Shown piece by piece: positions 24,346 through 32,945 of a DNA stretch of 64,000 nt. Both the position numbers and the translations under genes were made by a program. Each line of letters opens with the position of its first letter. Positions within the stretch are counted from its first letter, which is position 1. The notes beneath the pieces were generated by a model, which did no database searches, was not told the DNA's origin, and saw only the letters and a list, made by a program, of their open reading frames with translations. Origin of the DNA: Bacteroidota bacterium (GTDB taxonomy: Bacteria > Bacteroidota > Bacteroidia > UKL13-3); the NCBI GenBank assembly GCA_027484685.1, contig JAIXSO010000032.1, positions 124,001-188,000 on the forward strand, given 5' to 3'.

Positions 24346-24988
24346 TTACCATGAGCCTGTTTCTTTGGGGCTGTTAATAATAGCATCAAATTCAGTTTGT
24401 GAAATAAACTGTGGTGCATAAGTGCCATTAGCCGATAGTATTTGACTGTAAAATGAACGCAAATGATTTCTACTGCCTTTCATTAAATTTTGATACACAA
24501 ATAATACATCTTGATTATCAGCATATTTTACCCATTCTGTTAAATCGTATAAATCTAAATCTTCAATAGTAGCGCCTATTTTAAAAGCCTCTATACTTGA
24601 AGTAAGCCCTGTATTTACTAACTGATTATACAAAACCTGCAATGTGGAGTCTTTAAACACTCCTACTGGACTTGCATCAGCAGGATCGGTTAATTGGTAT
24701 TTTTGCAATAAAGTAAGTACAGCATTGGTATGGCTTTGCTCGCTAGCTTGCTATATTGGTAAATATATTAACGCCCCATTTATTATAAAGCGTTATATAT
24801 ACATCATGTGCCAATTTTTCTTCCTCGCGCATGGTAAGTAAGCTTTGGGTTTCTTTATCGTTTAACACTTCTTTAGGAAAAGCATTAATTTGAGCAGTAA
24901 TATCGTTATTGCCTTTTATGCTATTTTCTTTTGAACAACTGGCTAATATAGCTATTGTAAATAGCGAGATGATGATTGACTTTTTCAT
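24346..24988 (-). pseudogene. DUF2202 ferritin-like lipoprotein, interrupted by a frameshift
   Basis: The N-terminal frame (24988-24743) starts MKKSIIISLFTIAILASCSK, a lipoprotein signal with Cys18, and continues with LTMREEEKLAHDVYITLYNK, the first metal-ligand helix of DUF2202. It stops at TAG (24743-24745) right after FTNIAS. The next frame continues without a gap as SEQSHTNAVLTLLQKYQLTD and runs to ETGSW at 24346, supplying the remaining helices (GATIEDLDLYDL, GSRNHLRSF). One extra base near 24744 explains the break. Either the gene is newly dead or the base is an assembly error. It follows the Kelch-like gene by 13 bases. Confidence 0.85.
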
Positions 24989-25001
24989 ATAAATTATGTT
25001 T

Positions 25002-26612
25002 TTAGTGTTTAATTATTATTTTTTGTGTGGCTTTTTCGTAAGGTGTTTCTATGGTTAAAAAATAAGTACCTTCTTTTTCCCCATTTTTAAGTTCATATCG
25101 GTATTGGTTTGGCCCAATAGTAGGATTGGTAATTATTTGCTGATCAATTATTTTTCCTTCCATATTATATAAACTTACTTTTACCTCGGCCATTTTAGCC
25201 ATATTAAAGTTTACAGTAAATACTCCTTTATTAGGGTTAGGAAAAACCTGCATTTTTAGGGTGCCAATACTTTGGCTATTTAATTGAGGTATGACAGTAA
25301 CTGCATTTTTAATTACAAATACTTTAAATATTTGGCTGCTAGCACTGCTTTCAGCACCAGTATTTATGTTAAAAATATTGGGAGCATTGCTCATAATTCC
25401 ACCAAAAATATACCCTACCAAAGTGGTGTCGGTAGTTAACTCATCAAGTTTAATTACCTCATTTTTATAATGCGGAACATTTTCTATTGGTATAAACTCG
25501 GCCCCTGCGCCTAGTAAAGCAGGCATTTCAATTGGCAATTTATATTCGGCCATGTTTCCATTAGCATTGCGCGTTACCAAGGCTATGGTTTTTACAAATG
25601 GTACATTATTATCTTGCACTAAAGTTCCTAAACTATCAAAATACTGTGCAATGCCTCCAAAAAATACATTATTCATTTCATTATTTTTAGCTGAATACAA
25701 AGGCAATGATGCGCAGTGGTAATGATTATAGTATTGCTGAAAATTATTATTTACAGTGTAAGATATACTATCAACATTAACTGCATTTAAAAATGGCAAA
25801 TTAACAGTTGGTTGAAAAACTCCTGAAAAAATGGTTACTCCTTCGGCCCCATTAGGCAAAATTTGAGGAACTGCATTGTAATCGCGTCTGTGTAAGTTTA
25901 CAGCATCGGTTATAGGCGTTAAATGGGTAATAGTTACCGTATTTCCATTGTCGGTTAAATTAAATTTGCGAATGGCATTGGTATAAACTTGCGTATAAGT
26001 GGGGTTTCCCATTGGGTTATAGTTACCATCAAACCTGTTTCCTGCCAATAAATAATAGGTGTTATTTATTTTTTTTAAATGTCCACCAGTAACAGCAAAA
26101 AGTTCATCTGAAACTTGTCTAAAATAACTTTTAATAGAATTACCATTTATTACAGCATTAATTACCTCGGGAACATTAACTGCAATAAGGCTTGCAAAAG
26201 TTTTTCTACTAGCCGTAGCAGCGTTGTATCCATATCCACCTATTAAATACAAATAATCGTTTTCTTGATGAAATTGAATATTGGTTGAGCTCAATTGCTC
26301 TTGCAGGCCAACAGTTAGTTCAGTTAAAGGTGCAGTCCATTTTTGTTTATTTATAGGGTCAATAACTATAATTTGGTTATTATTTCCTGCAATATCAAAA
26401 GATGCAAATGGCTGCCTTCTGTGCAATCCATCTAACCTACCACCTAAAATAAGCCATTTACCATTATGTTGGCCAACAGCATAGGCTTGTAATCCTCCTA
26501 AACCTTCAATTGAAAAAGATGTTAACTGTATTCCAAAGGTTCCATTTTGAGCTATAATCTTATAGCTGGCCAACAGCAAAAAAATAATCAATAAATTGGT
26601 TTTGAGTTTCAT
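25002..26612 (-). CDS. Kelch-like repeat protein with T9SS type A sorting domain
   Basis: 536 residues. A signal peptide (cleavage after KIIAQ, about residue 22) is followed by a beta-propeller-like region with Kelch-type repeats: GKWLILGGRLDGLH, YLYLIGGYGYN, YYLLAGNRFDG, NNVFFGGIAQYF, GYIFGGIMSN. The end (about 455-536) is a T9SS C-terminal domain: MQVFPNPNKGVFTVNF, then VSLYNMEGKIIDQQ and GTYFLTIETPYEKATQKIII. The protein should therefore be exported across the outer membrane and anchored or released. The DUF2202 gene follows 13 bases downstream, so they probably form one transcript. Confidence 0.85.
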   Translation of the reverse strand: MKLKTNLLIIFLLLASYKIIAQNGTFGIQLTSFSIEGLGGLQAYAVGQHNGKWLILGGRLDGLHRRQPFASFDIAGNNNQIIVIDPINKQKWTAPLTELTVGLQEQLSSTNIQFHQENDYLYLIGGYGYNAATASRKTFASLIAVNVPEVINAVINGNSIKSYFRQVSDELFAVTGGHLKKINNTYYLLAGNRFDGNYNPMGNPTYTQVYTNAIRKFNLTDNGNTVTITHLTPITDAVNLHRRDYNAVPQILPNGAEGVTIFSGVFQPTVNLPFLNAVNVDSISYTVNNNFQQYYNHYHCASLPLYSAKNNEMNNVFFGGIAQYFDSLGTLVQDNNVPFVKTIALVTRNANGNMAEYKLPIEMPALLGAGAEFIPIENVPHYKNEVIKLDELTTDTTLVGYIFGGIMSNAPNIFNINTGAESSASSQIFKVFVIKNAVTVIPQLNSQSIGTLKMQVFPNPNKGVFTVNFNMAKMAEVKVSLYNMEGKIIDQQIITNPTIGPNQYRYELKNGEKEGTYFLTIETPYEKATQKIIIKH

Positions 26613-26727
26613 ATATTAGTTGTTATTAACACTAACAAATGTGCCACATTACTTGTAAAAGGTTTGCTACTTTTGTTACATAACCAACAATGCCATACTC
26701 AACTCTTTATAATAATCTCATTACCAA

Positions 26728-27429
26728 CTACTTAACCAAAACGTACTTTTTACCTATAACTGTTACATTTGGTATTTTATATGTTTGGTCAAAAGCTTTA
26801 TCTATTGGCAACAGCTGTTTCCATAATCCTACCGAGGCATTGCTAGCATTGTTATCAATAGCAACTTGAGTTAGTTTAAATGGAAAAATAAACACATTTA
26901 CATACGATTGTTTTTGGATAAATGCAGCTTCCATCAATGTCCAAATTTCTTCTATTATGGGGTTTGTCATGGCAAAACAGCCTATAGAAACGCAACTACC
27001 ATGCACCATAATATGGCTTCCGGTATATCCGTTGGCTTTATCAAAAGCATTGGGATAACCAATATTAAACGATAAATGATAGCTGCTATAAGGATTCATT
27101 TGTTGAGGAAAAACCTTATAAATGCCTTCAGGCGCTTGTCCATCGCCTGTTTTGGTTTTAGTACCTAATGTACCCGAGTAGTAACAAATAGCATACGTTT
27201 TAAACAATACAAACTGATTGTTTTGTTTAACCCATACCTGTAGTTCATTGCTTTGTTTGTAAATTCTTATAAACACAGCACTACCCCACTTTAATTTTTT
27301 ATCGGCAAATTGTTGCTTTAACGCAGCTTCGTTTTGCGCATAAGCAGCAATCGATCTTTTGCTAGTAGGCACTTGTGCCATCAGCACATTTCCAAAAAGG
27401 AATAGCGAAAGTAGGATGATGGATTTCAA
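26728..27429 (-). CDS. Murein L,D-transpeptidase, YkuD family
   Basis: 233 residues with a signal peptide (after MAQ, residue 19) and a YkuD catalytic domain. The active-site signature SHIMVHGSCVSIGCFAMTN has catalytic His143 and nucleophile Cys151; the upstream strand GTKTKTGDGQAPEGIYKV is the usual lead-in. Such enzymes form 3-3 cross-links in peptidoglycan or attach proteins to it. Closest in layout to the YafK-type proteins. It stands alone on the minus strand, downstream of a repeat-rich spacer. Confidence 0.9.
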   Translation of the reverse strand: MKSIILLSLFLFGNVLMAQVPTSKRSIAAYAQNEAALKQQFADKKLKWGSAVFIRIYKQSNELQVWVKQNNQFVLFKTYAICYYSGTLGTKTKTGDGQAPEGIYKVFPQQMNPYSSYHLSFNIGYPNAFDKANGYTGSHIMVHGSCVSIGCFAMTNPIIEEIWTLMEAAFIQKQSYVNVFIFPFKLTQVAIDNNASNASVGLWKQLLPIDKAFDQTYKIPNVTVIGKKYVLVK

Positions 27430-27725
27430 ATTTTTTGATTTAGTGATTTTTGATTTAGAGATTTAGAGATTGTTTTCACGCTTCGCGTGATTGTTGTATG
27501 GTTGAATTGTTAAAACGCTTCGCGTAATTGTTATATTGTTATATTGTTAATATGCTTTACGTAATTGTATAATTGTTTTCAATCACTGAACTAATTTAAA
27601 CTTTGCTTATTGCTAATTGTCTATTGCATATTGCCTATTCAACATTCATGCTTCGGCTTCGCTCAGCAACCATAATTCAGCATTCATATTTCTTGTCACC
27701 CTGACCTTGTCGAAGGGCAACATTC
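27430..27725. repeat. Spacer with short hairpins and a dispersed repeat copy
   Basis: Three degenerate copies of a short hairpin (CACGCTTCGCGTG at 27478, and weaker ones at 27513 and 27552) alternate with TTATATTGTTA phrases. The segment 27646-27680 is the reverse complement of the repeat at 3225-3259 (core TTCGGCTTCGCTC). A CCTTGTCGAAGGGCAA fragment lies at 27706-27721. No gene is seen. Confidence 0.7.
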
Positions 27726-29369
27726 CTACCGTTCTCTTTTCATCAGCATAAAACCACCTTGCGTTTCTATCCAATGCATTTGAGGGTTGGTATGGTTTTG
27801 AGTATCGTTTACATGCAATAAAAAATATACAGGCTTATCTATTTTTCCTTCCTTAAGCCAATTGTTATCTCGGGCCGAATCGTTGGTATAAGGTTTTACA
27901 TTTCCATAAAAATAATGCGCATAACTCTTGTAACCTAAAGTGGTAATATAACAATCTTCGTGGCTAATTTTTTGTAACATATCAATGGCAGGACCTTGGC
28001 TGTATTGCTCTATTTTAGGCACCACCCACATTAAATAAACAGGTAAAAATAACGATATAAAAACCAATAAAGTGTAAAAACCTTTTTGCAACTCGTTGCG
28101 CCATAAATAAAATACTGCAATGCTGGTAATGGATAAAAATATAAAACCCATTATAAACTCCAAACCTTGCCAATTGGCATTTACGCTTAAACTAGCAACT
28201 GCAAAATCATCGTCAATAAATGGAATAATGCTTTCCTTAAACATATCAATTAAAGGCAATACTCCTAAGGCTATACTTAATATTAATCCAAAAATATACA
28301 CCGCTATCAACTTCCATTTTTCAATGGCTTTTTTATCGAACACATAATTATAAATGGTATGTGCAGCAATAAAACTTAAAGGCAAGTAACAAGCCGATGA
28401 GTAATGCACTATTTTGGTTTTTACTATGCTAAACAATATCAATACCACCCAAAACAGTATTTGACTCCATTTAAAAAACTGAATTTGAACTTCATTATCA
28501 TGGGCAAATCTGCGTTTGAACAATGCATTTAAAGCAAAAATAGAAATAGGGAAACAACCCAATAATAATACTACAGGATGGTACCAAAATGGCTGTCCAT
28601 GGCCTGCAACAGGGTTTTTAAATAAATCAATTTGGTATAAAATAAACTCTAATAAAAAGGTGGGCCCATTTTTAATTACCTCTAAGCCGAACCAAGTAGC
28701 ACTAACCAATAAAGCAGTTGCAGCACAAATAATAAGATGTTTAAAAGTAAAAAACAGCTTAAATTTATGCAAAGTTAAATACACCAATATACAAAGCAAA
28801 CACACCAATAATGCCGCAGGGCCTTTGGTAATAATAGCCGCGCCAATAAACAAACCTGCATAAAGGGCATTTAAATTCTTTTTCTTTGCATCGTTGCTTG
28901 TGGCAATTAAAAAAAACTGATATACAGTTCCTGAAATAAATAAATTATAAATAGGGTCAATAATTCCACTTTTGTAGTACAAATGAGGCGTAAAACTACC
29001 GGTTATACAAAGTACCCAAATCCAAGCTAATTTGGTATCGAAATACTTTTTACCTAAATAATATACAATATTTAAAACTAACACACCTACCAAAGCATTT
29101 GGCAAACGTGCAGCAAACTCATTGATGCCAAATATTTTAAAACTGATGGTTTGTAACCAAAAAAACAAAGGAGGTTTTTCCCAAAACGGTTGGAAATTAA
29201 TTTGAACTTGTTGGTAATTGCCTGTTAACAGCATCTCACGGGCGTTTTCGGCAAAGTTTATTTCATCCCAATCAAACAAATGCACATTACCCAAAAAAGG
29301 TATGAATAACATAACAGCCCAAAGTGTTACAAACCAATAAGGATATTTAGCAATCAAGTTTTTAATCAT
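27726..29369 (-). CDS. GT39/ArnT-like membrane glycosyltransferase
   Basis: 547 residues with about 11-12 membrane helices and the GT-C fold pattern. The first periplasmic loop holds the acidic pair and family motif LFDWDEINFAENAREML (residues about 31-47), followed by FWEKPPLFFWLQTISFKIFG and NEFAARLPNALVGVL, which is the PMT/ArnT signature. These enzymes move a sugar from a polyprenyl-phosphate donor onto lipid A, a protein or a polymer; the acceptor is unknown. It is 6 bases downstream of the PAP2 phosphatase gene, a partner that could recycle the released lipid phosphate. Confidence 0.88.
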   Translation of the reverse strand: MIKNLIAKYPYWFVTLWAVMLFIPFLGNVHLFDWDEINFAENAREMLLTGNYQQVQINFQPFWEKPPLFFWLQTISFKIFGINEFAARLPNALVGVLVLNIVYYLGKKYFDTKLAWIWVLCITGSFTPHLYYKSGIIDPIYNLFISGTVYQFFLIATSNDAKKKNLNALYAGLFIGAAIITKGPAALLVCLLCILVYLTLHKFKLFFTFKHLIICAATALLVSATWFGLEVIKNGPTFLLEFILYQIDLFKNPVAGHGQPFWYHPVVLLLGCFPISIFALNALFKRRFAHDNEVQIQFFKWSQILFWVVLILFSIVKTKIVHYSSACYLPLSFIAAHTIYNYVFDKKAIEKWKLIAVYIFGLILSIALGVLPLIDMFKESIIPFIDDDFAVASLSVNANWQGLEFIMGFIFLSITSIAVFYLWRNELQKGFYTLLVFISLFLPVYLMWVVPKIEQYSQGPAIDMLQKISHEDCYITTLGYKSYAHYFYGNVKPYTNDSARDNNWLKEGKIDKPVYFLLHVNDTQNHTNPQMHWIETQGGFMLMKRER

Positions 29370-29375
29370 GGTAAA

Positions 29376-29993
29376 CTATTTAGTGGTTTTACTTTTTTGT
29401 TCAATGAAAAACCAATAACAAATTAATGCGCAAAAAAAGCCTATTAACGAACCAACCACTGTATCGCGCAAAAAATGTTGTAATAAGTAAATGCGCGAAA
29501 AAGCAACAGCCACCGCACAAAATAAAAAGAACAACTGTTGCCAAGGTTTTTTATAAAACAATGCTAAGCATGTAAAAATAGCAAAAGCAAAAGTGGTATG
29601 CCCTGAAGGAAAACTATTGTATTGCAAAATTTCAACTCCTTCCACAAAGTTAAGCTTATAATCTTTTAGCAATAACGAAGGGCGCAATGCATTATCAAAA
29701 ACAAAATGTTTATTAAATTGGGTAATTAATGTACTTATTATACCAACAAAAGAGGCTGTTATGCCCCATTTTTTATTGCTAATTAGTAAGTAAATACAAA
29801 TAGGAATCCCAAACCAAGCTTCACCAAAATGAGTGGTAAATTTAAATATTTCATCAAAAATGGAATTGTGCATTTGGTTAATGCTCAAAGTAACTGTTTC
29901 GCTATTTGACAATAATAAAAACAATGAAGCTGTAGCTAGTACTATAAAATAGGCAATTATAAACCAACTATTTTGTTTAATGAATTCTTTCAA
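29376..29993 (-). CDS. PAP2 family membrane phosphatase
   Basis: 205 residues, five or six membrane helices, with the three phosphatase motifs: NKHFVFDNALRPSLL (a version of KxxxxxxRP), SFPSGHTTFAFAIF (motif 2, PSGH) and SRIYLLQHFLRDTVVGSLIG (motif 3, SRxxxxxHxxxD). Dephosphorylates lipid pyrophosphates such as undecaprenyl pyrophosphate or lipid A phosphates. Its stop lies 6 bases before the ATG of the glycosyltransferase, so the two form an operon for lipid-linked sugar chemistry. Confidence 0.92.
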   Translation of the reverse strand: MKEFIKQNSWFIIAYFIVLATASLFLLLSNSETVTLSINQMHNSIFDEIFKFTTHFGEAWFGIPICIYLLISNKKWGITASFVGIISTLITQFNKHFVFDNALRPSLLLKDYKLNFVEGVEILQYNSFPSGHTTFAFAIFTCLALFYKKPWQQLFFLFCAVAVAFSRIYLLQHFLRDTVVGSLIGFFCALICYWFFIEQKSKTTK

Positions 29994-30018
29994 TGTTTAA
30001 TGGTAATTTCAGTAAACA

Positions 30019-30050
30019 AAAATGCAACTTCTTTTTGGAAGTTGCATTTT
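30019..30050 (-). terminator. Terminator of the sus operon
   Basis: AAAATGCAACTTC (30019-30031) and GAAGTTGCATTTT (30038-30050) form a perfect 13-bp stem with a 6-base loop. On the minus strand the stem is followed by TTTTTGTTT, a good release signal. It lies 28 bases beyond the stop of the last sus gene. Confidence 0.8.
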
Positions 30051-30078
30051 AATTTTTTTATTTTTTCTCAGGTAAATA

Positions 30079-30951
30079 TTACTGGCAGCTAAACTTAATT
30101 TTAGGCTGCGAGTCGCTTCTATCTTTAGGTCCTGTGTAAACTTTACGCCTTACAATTAACTCAATTTGAGTAATTACCTCAGTGCTCGAGGTTATATTAA
30201 AAATTTTGTTAGGAATCATGGATAAACGATAAGTTCCGTTTGCATCCCTTACCATTTTTAAATTATCATTTTGATCAAGGGCAAAAAAGGTGCTTGGAGC
30301 AAAAGTTCTAACTACCGAAGTTACAGTATCTTTTATACTAGCATTTACCCACATGTATAACTCTTCCGAAGCAGCTAAGTTTTTCATAGAATCGTTAACT
30401 TCTTTGGTGTTATCATAAATTAAGTTAATTACTTCATTTTGAATCATGCTGCCAGGCACAGCATACATTGAACCTCTATCGGTTTTAGGTGGTTCAATAG
30501 TAAAGGTTAAATCTTCTGTTTTAATATCAGGATCACCATATCCTCCACCATCTTTTGGTTTTACTAGTAACGAAATCCCTTTTTTATAAATATCGGCTGC
30601 GGTTACTTCGTAAAATTCTGTTGGAGTCATTTCATAATACCAAACCAAAGGGCCTTTAGCGGCATCGTTGGTCATTTTTAATGCATCATTTGAGTTTTTC
30701 CAGGCTTTTTCTCCTGTTCCATTAACCAAAGGATGTCCAACAGGATGTTCTTTTGGGTTCCAGGTCCAAATATAAAAAGGACCATCGGGTGCGTTATCTT
30801 TACAGCTAGTATTAGTTGTTTTACTTAAATCAACATAAATTCTAATTGGTTTAGTAACGTCAGGATTTTCAGGTTCAATCCAATTGGCTTGTCCAAATGA
30901 TTTAGCTGTAATTAAGCTAAACATTACCATAAATGTTATTATACGTTTCAT
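30079..30951 (-). CDS. Secreted accessory protein of the sus locus, unknown
   Basis: 290 residues with a cleaved signal peptide (after KSFGQ, about 20). The N-terminal half contains GPFYIWTWNPKEHP, GEKAWKNSNDALKM, VWYYEMTPTEFYEVTAADIY and GISLLVKPKDGGGYGD, a pattern I associate with secreted Ig-like starch-binding modules of Bacteroidota, suggesting it occupies the SusE/SusF position. The Cys at the C-terminal end (FSCQ) is unusual. It is the last gene of the susC-susD operon with an 18-base spacer. A glycan-binding role is inferred; it lacks the lipobox typical for SusE/F. Confidence 0.65.
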   Translation of the reverse strand: MKRIITFMVMFSLITAKSFGQANWIEPENPDVTKPIRIYVDLSKTTNTSCKDNAPDGPFYIWTWNPKEHPVGHPLVNGTGEKAWKNSNDALKMTNDAAKGPLVWYYEMTPTEFYEVTAADIYKKGISLLVKPKDGGGYGDPDIKTEDLTFTIEPPKTDRGSMYAVPGSMIQNEVINLIYDNTKEVNDSMKNLAASEELYMWVNASIKDTVTSVVRTFAPSTFFALDQNDNLKMVRDANGTYRLSMIPNKIFNITSSTEVITQIELIVRRKVYTGPKDRSDSQPKIKFSCQ

Positions 30952-30969
30952 TTCTTTTTCTCCTTTACG

Positions 30970-31482
30970 TTATTTTCTTTCAAACTCTAATACATACGAA
31001 AACTTTAACTCACCTCCACAATAAACTGATTTACGAAGTTTTAAAACTGAATCAACAGTTCTAATTGGGCCACCTAAAGGTAATTCAAACGCTGTTCCAC
31101 CATCGGGCACAAACTGAATTGTAGTAGGAAATTCATCATTATCAAAATTCCAAGTTCCTGTAGGGTTTTGGAAAAAATTAATTAATAAATTAGTAGTGTC
31201 AACGGTGTATTTTCTTATACCTGCTACTGTTTCAAATTTAATGTTTGGTAATACATTAACTGGATTTTTAGTAAATACATCTCCCATTTTTACTGATTCT
31301 TTGGTTAAAGATAATTCATCAACCATAGAGCAGCTCGTTAATTTCCAAGTAGCTTGTAATCCATCTACTTTACTAGATGGAGCTCCAATATCTTTTATTT
31401 CTTTTTTACAGGCCATAAAACCTATAAATATACTTGCTATTATTATTGCTTTCATGCTTTTAGCTTGATTTATAATTTTCAT
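30970..31482 (-). CDS. Lipoprotein, DUF5004/lipocalin-like, in the sus locus
   Basis: 170 residues. A lipobox GFMAC (Cys25 from the first Met, or Cys16 if translation starts at the Met at 31455) is followed by a small beta-barrel-like domain with LQATWKLTSCSMVDE and TGTWNFDNDEFPTTIQFVPD, the lipocalin-like pattern of DUF5004. Likely in the periplasm or at the cell surface, attached to the outer membrane. It is 17 bases after susD and 18 bases before the next gene, so it is co-transcribed with them. Function unknown. Confidence 0.72.
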   Translation of the reverse strand: MKIINQAKSMKAIIIASIFIGFMACKKEIKDIGAPSSKVDGLQATWKLTSCSMVDELSLTKESVKMGDVFTKNPVNVLPNIKFETVAGIRKYTVDTTNLLINFFQNPTGTWNFDNDEFPTTIQFVPDGGTAFELPLGGPIRTVDSVLKLRKSVYCGGELKFSYVLEFERK

Positions 31483-31499
31483 TTTATTTATTGATTTAA

Positions 31500-32927
31500 T
31501 TAATTACAAGTTTGTGTTGGATTTTGAGAGAAACCGATGGTAACTTCGGTTTGTGGATAAGCAAAAATTAAACCGTTACAATTAAAAGCGGCATTTCTTA
31601 TAGTATTTGGAGTTTGAATCTCTCCATTTGCGCCAATTCTTTTAAATGTTTGAATTCTATCGCCTTCCAATAAAAACTCTCTTCTTCTTTCGTTTCTTAC
31701 CCTTGATTTAATTACCTCTGGTAATTCTGAGCCTGATAACAACTTAGAAGTTGCATCGGTATACGAACGATTGATAATTTTATTTACATCGGCAGCAGCG
31801 GTAGCCAAATTTTGATTGGTTATAGCTAAAGCTTCTGCTCTCATTAAATACATATCGGTTAATAATAAATAAGGTACATCAAAAAAGTCGTAATTAAACT
31901 TCGTAGAGCCATATACTTCTTCTGGCTTACCTTTATTAATTACTTTAATCAATCCAATTCTTTTATCTGTAGTATCTTGAATCATGTACTGATAAGCTAA
32001 TTTCGAAATTTGTAAATTAGGCACAGCCACATTATCAGTTCTATAATTACCTGTATAACCTGCAGCTCTATTATCGCCAGTTCCTGTACTTACAAATTGA
32101 AATAAATACTCACCGCTAAAGCTTGCATTATCAAAATGATTTAAACTATCACTTAATTGATAAGTGGTATTATTAAGTAAAGTATTTAACACATCAATTG
32201 CTTTTTGATATTGATTACTTTGGAAATAAACTTTAGCTAACAATGCCCTTGCTGCATCCTTATCTGCATACACTTTTTTTGTTTTGTTTAAAGGGTGCGA
32301 AACAGGTAAAAGTGTAATAGCTGCTATCAAATCTTCAGTTATATTCGAATATGTTTCAGCAATTGAACTTCTTAACACGGGGTCAATGGTAACTTTTGTT
32401 CTTAAAGGAATACCCGATTGCGCTGCATTGGCATTTACCAAAGGTGAAGTACCCAATGGGTGAGCGTATAATTTTGCAATTTCAAAATGTGATAACGCTC
32501 TAATGAATCTAATTTCTCCTTCTAATGTATTTTTTTCGGTAGGTGTTAAATCATTGAATTTTTGAATATAATCCAAACAAGTATTTGCTCTAAAAATACA
32601 ACGATAAATACCTTTATAATTATCGTTTGATGAACTATTGAAAGGAATAACACCGCGTGTGTACATTTCACGCCTATCGCCTGTTATGTTAAAGTCAGCC
32701 AATTCATCACCTAATAAATCGTTATAAATTTGAGCTGTACCATTCAATCTATTGGCCAAAGCATCGTAAGTTGAATTTACAATTCTTACCACATCTTGTC
32801 CTGATTTTACTGCTTCGTCTTCTAGTAATAATCCTTCAGGTTTTATTTCAGTCCAACTTGTACACGAACTAAATCCTATTAATAATAATACGCTAACTAT
32901 AATTGTTATTTTATTTATACTTTTCAT
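31500..32927 (-). CDS. susD: SusD/RagB family glycan-binding lipoprotein
   Basis: 475 residues, a surface lipoprotein that forms the lid of the SusC transporter. The lipobox GFSSC gives a lipid-linked Cys22. The RagB/SusD fold shows in INDLLGDELADFN-like helices (IYNDLLGDELADFN), FIRALSHFEIAKLYAHPLG (about 143-161), tetratricopeptide-like DAARALLAKVYFQSNQYQKAI (about 231-251) and the C-terminal VRNERRREFLLEGDRIQTFKR (about 413-433). It begins 18 bases after susC. The neighbouring amylase suggests alpha-glucan as ligand. Confidence 0.95.
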   Translation of the reverse strand: MKSINKITIIVSVLLLIGFSSCTSWTEIKPEGLLLEDEAVKSGQDVVRIVNSTYDALANRLNGTAQIYNDLLGDELADFNITGDRREMYTRGVIPFNSSSNDNYKGIYRCIFRANTCLDYIQKFNDLTPTEKNTLEGEIRFIRALSHFEIAKLYAHPLGTSPLVNANAAQSGIPLRTKVTIDPVLRSSIAETYSNITEDLIAAITLLPVSHPLNKTKKVYADKDAARALLAKVYFQSNQYQKAIDVLNTLLNNTTYQLSDSLNHFDNASFSGEYLFQFVSTGTGDNRAAGYTGNYRTDNVAVPNLQISKLAYQYMIQDTTDKRIGLIKVINKGKPEEVYGSTKFNYDFFDVPYLLLTDMYLMRAEALAITNQNLATAAADVNKIINRSYTDATSKLLSGSELPEVIKSRVRNERRREFLLEGDRIQTFKRIGANGEIQTPNTIRNAAFNCNGLIFAYPQTEVTIGFSQNPTQTCN

Positions 32928-32945
32928 TTTTATTTCCTCCTTTAA

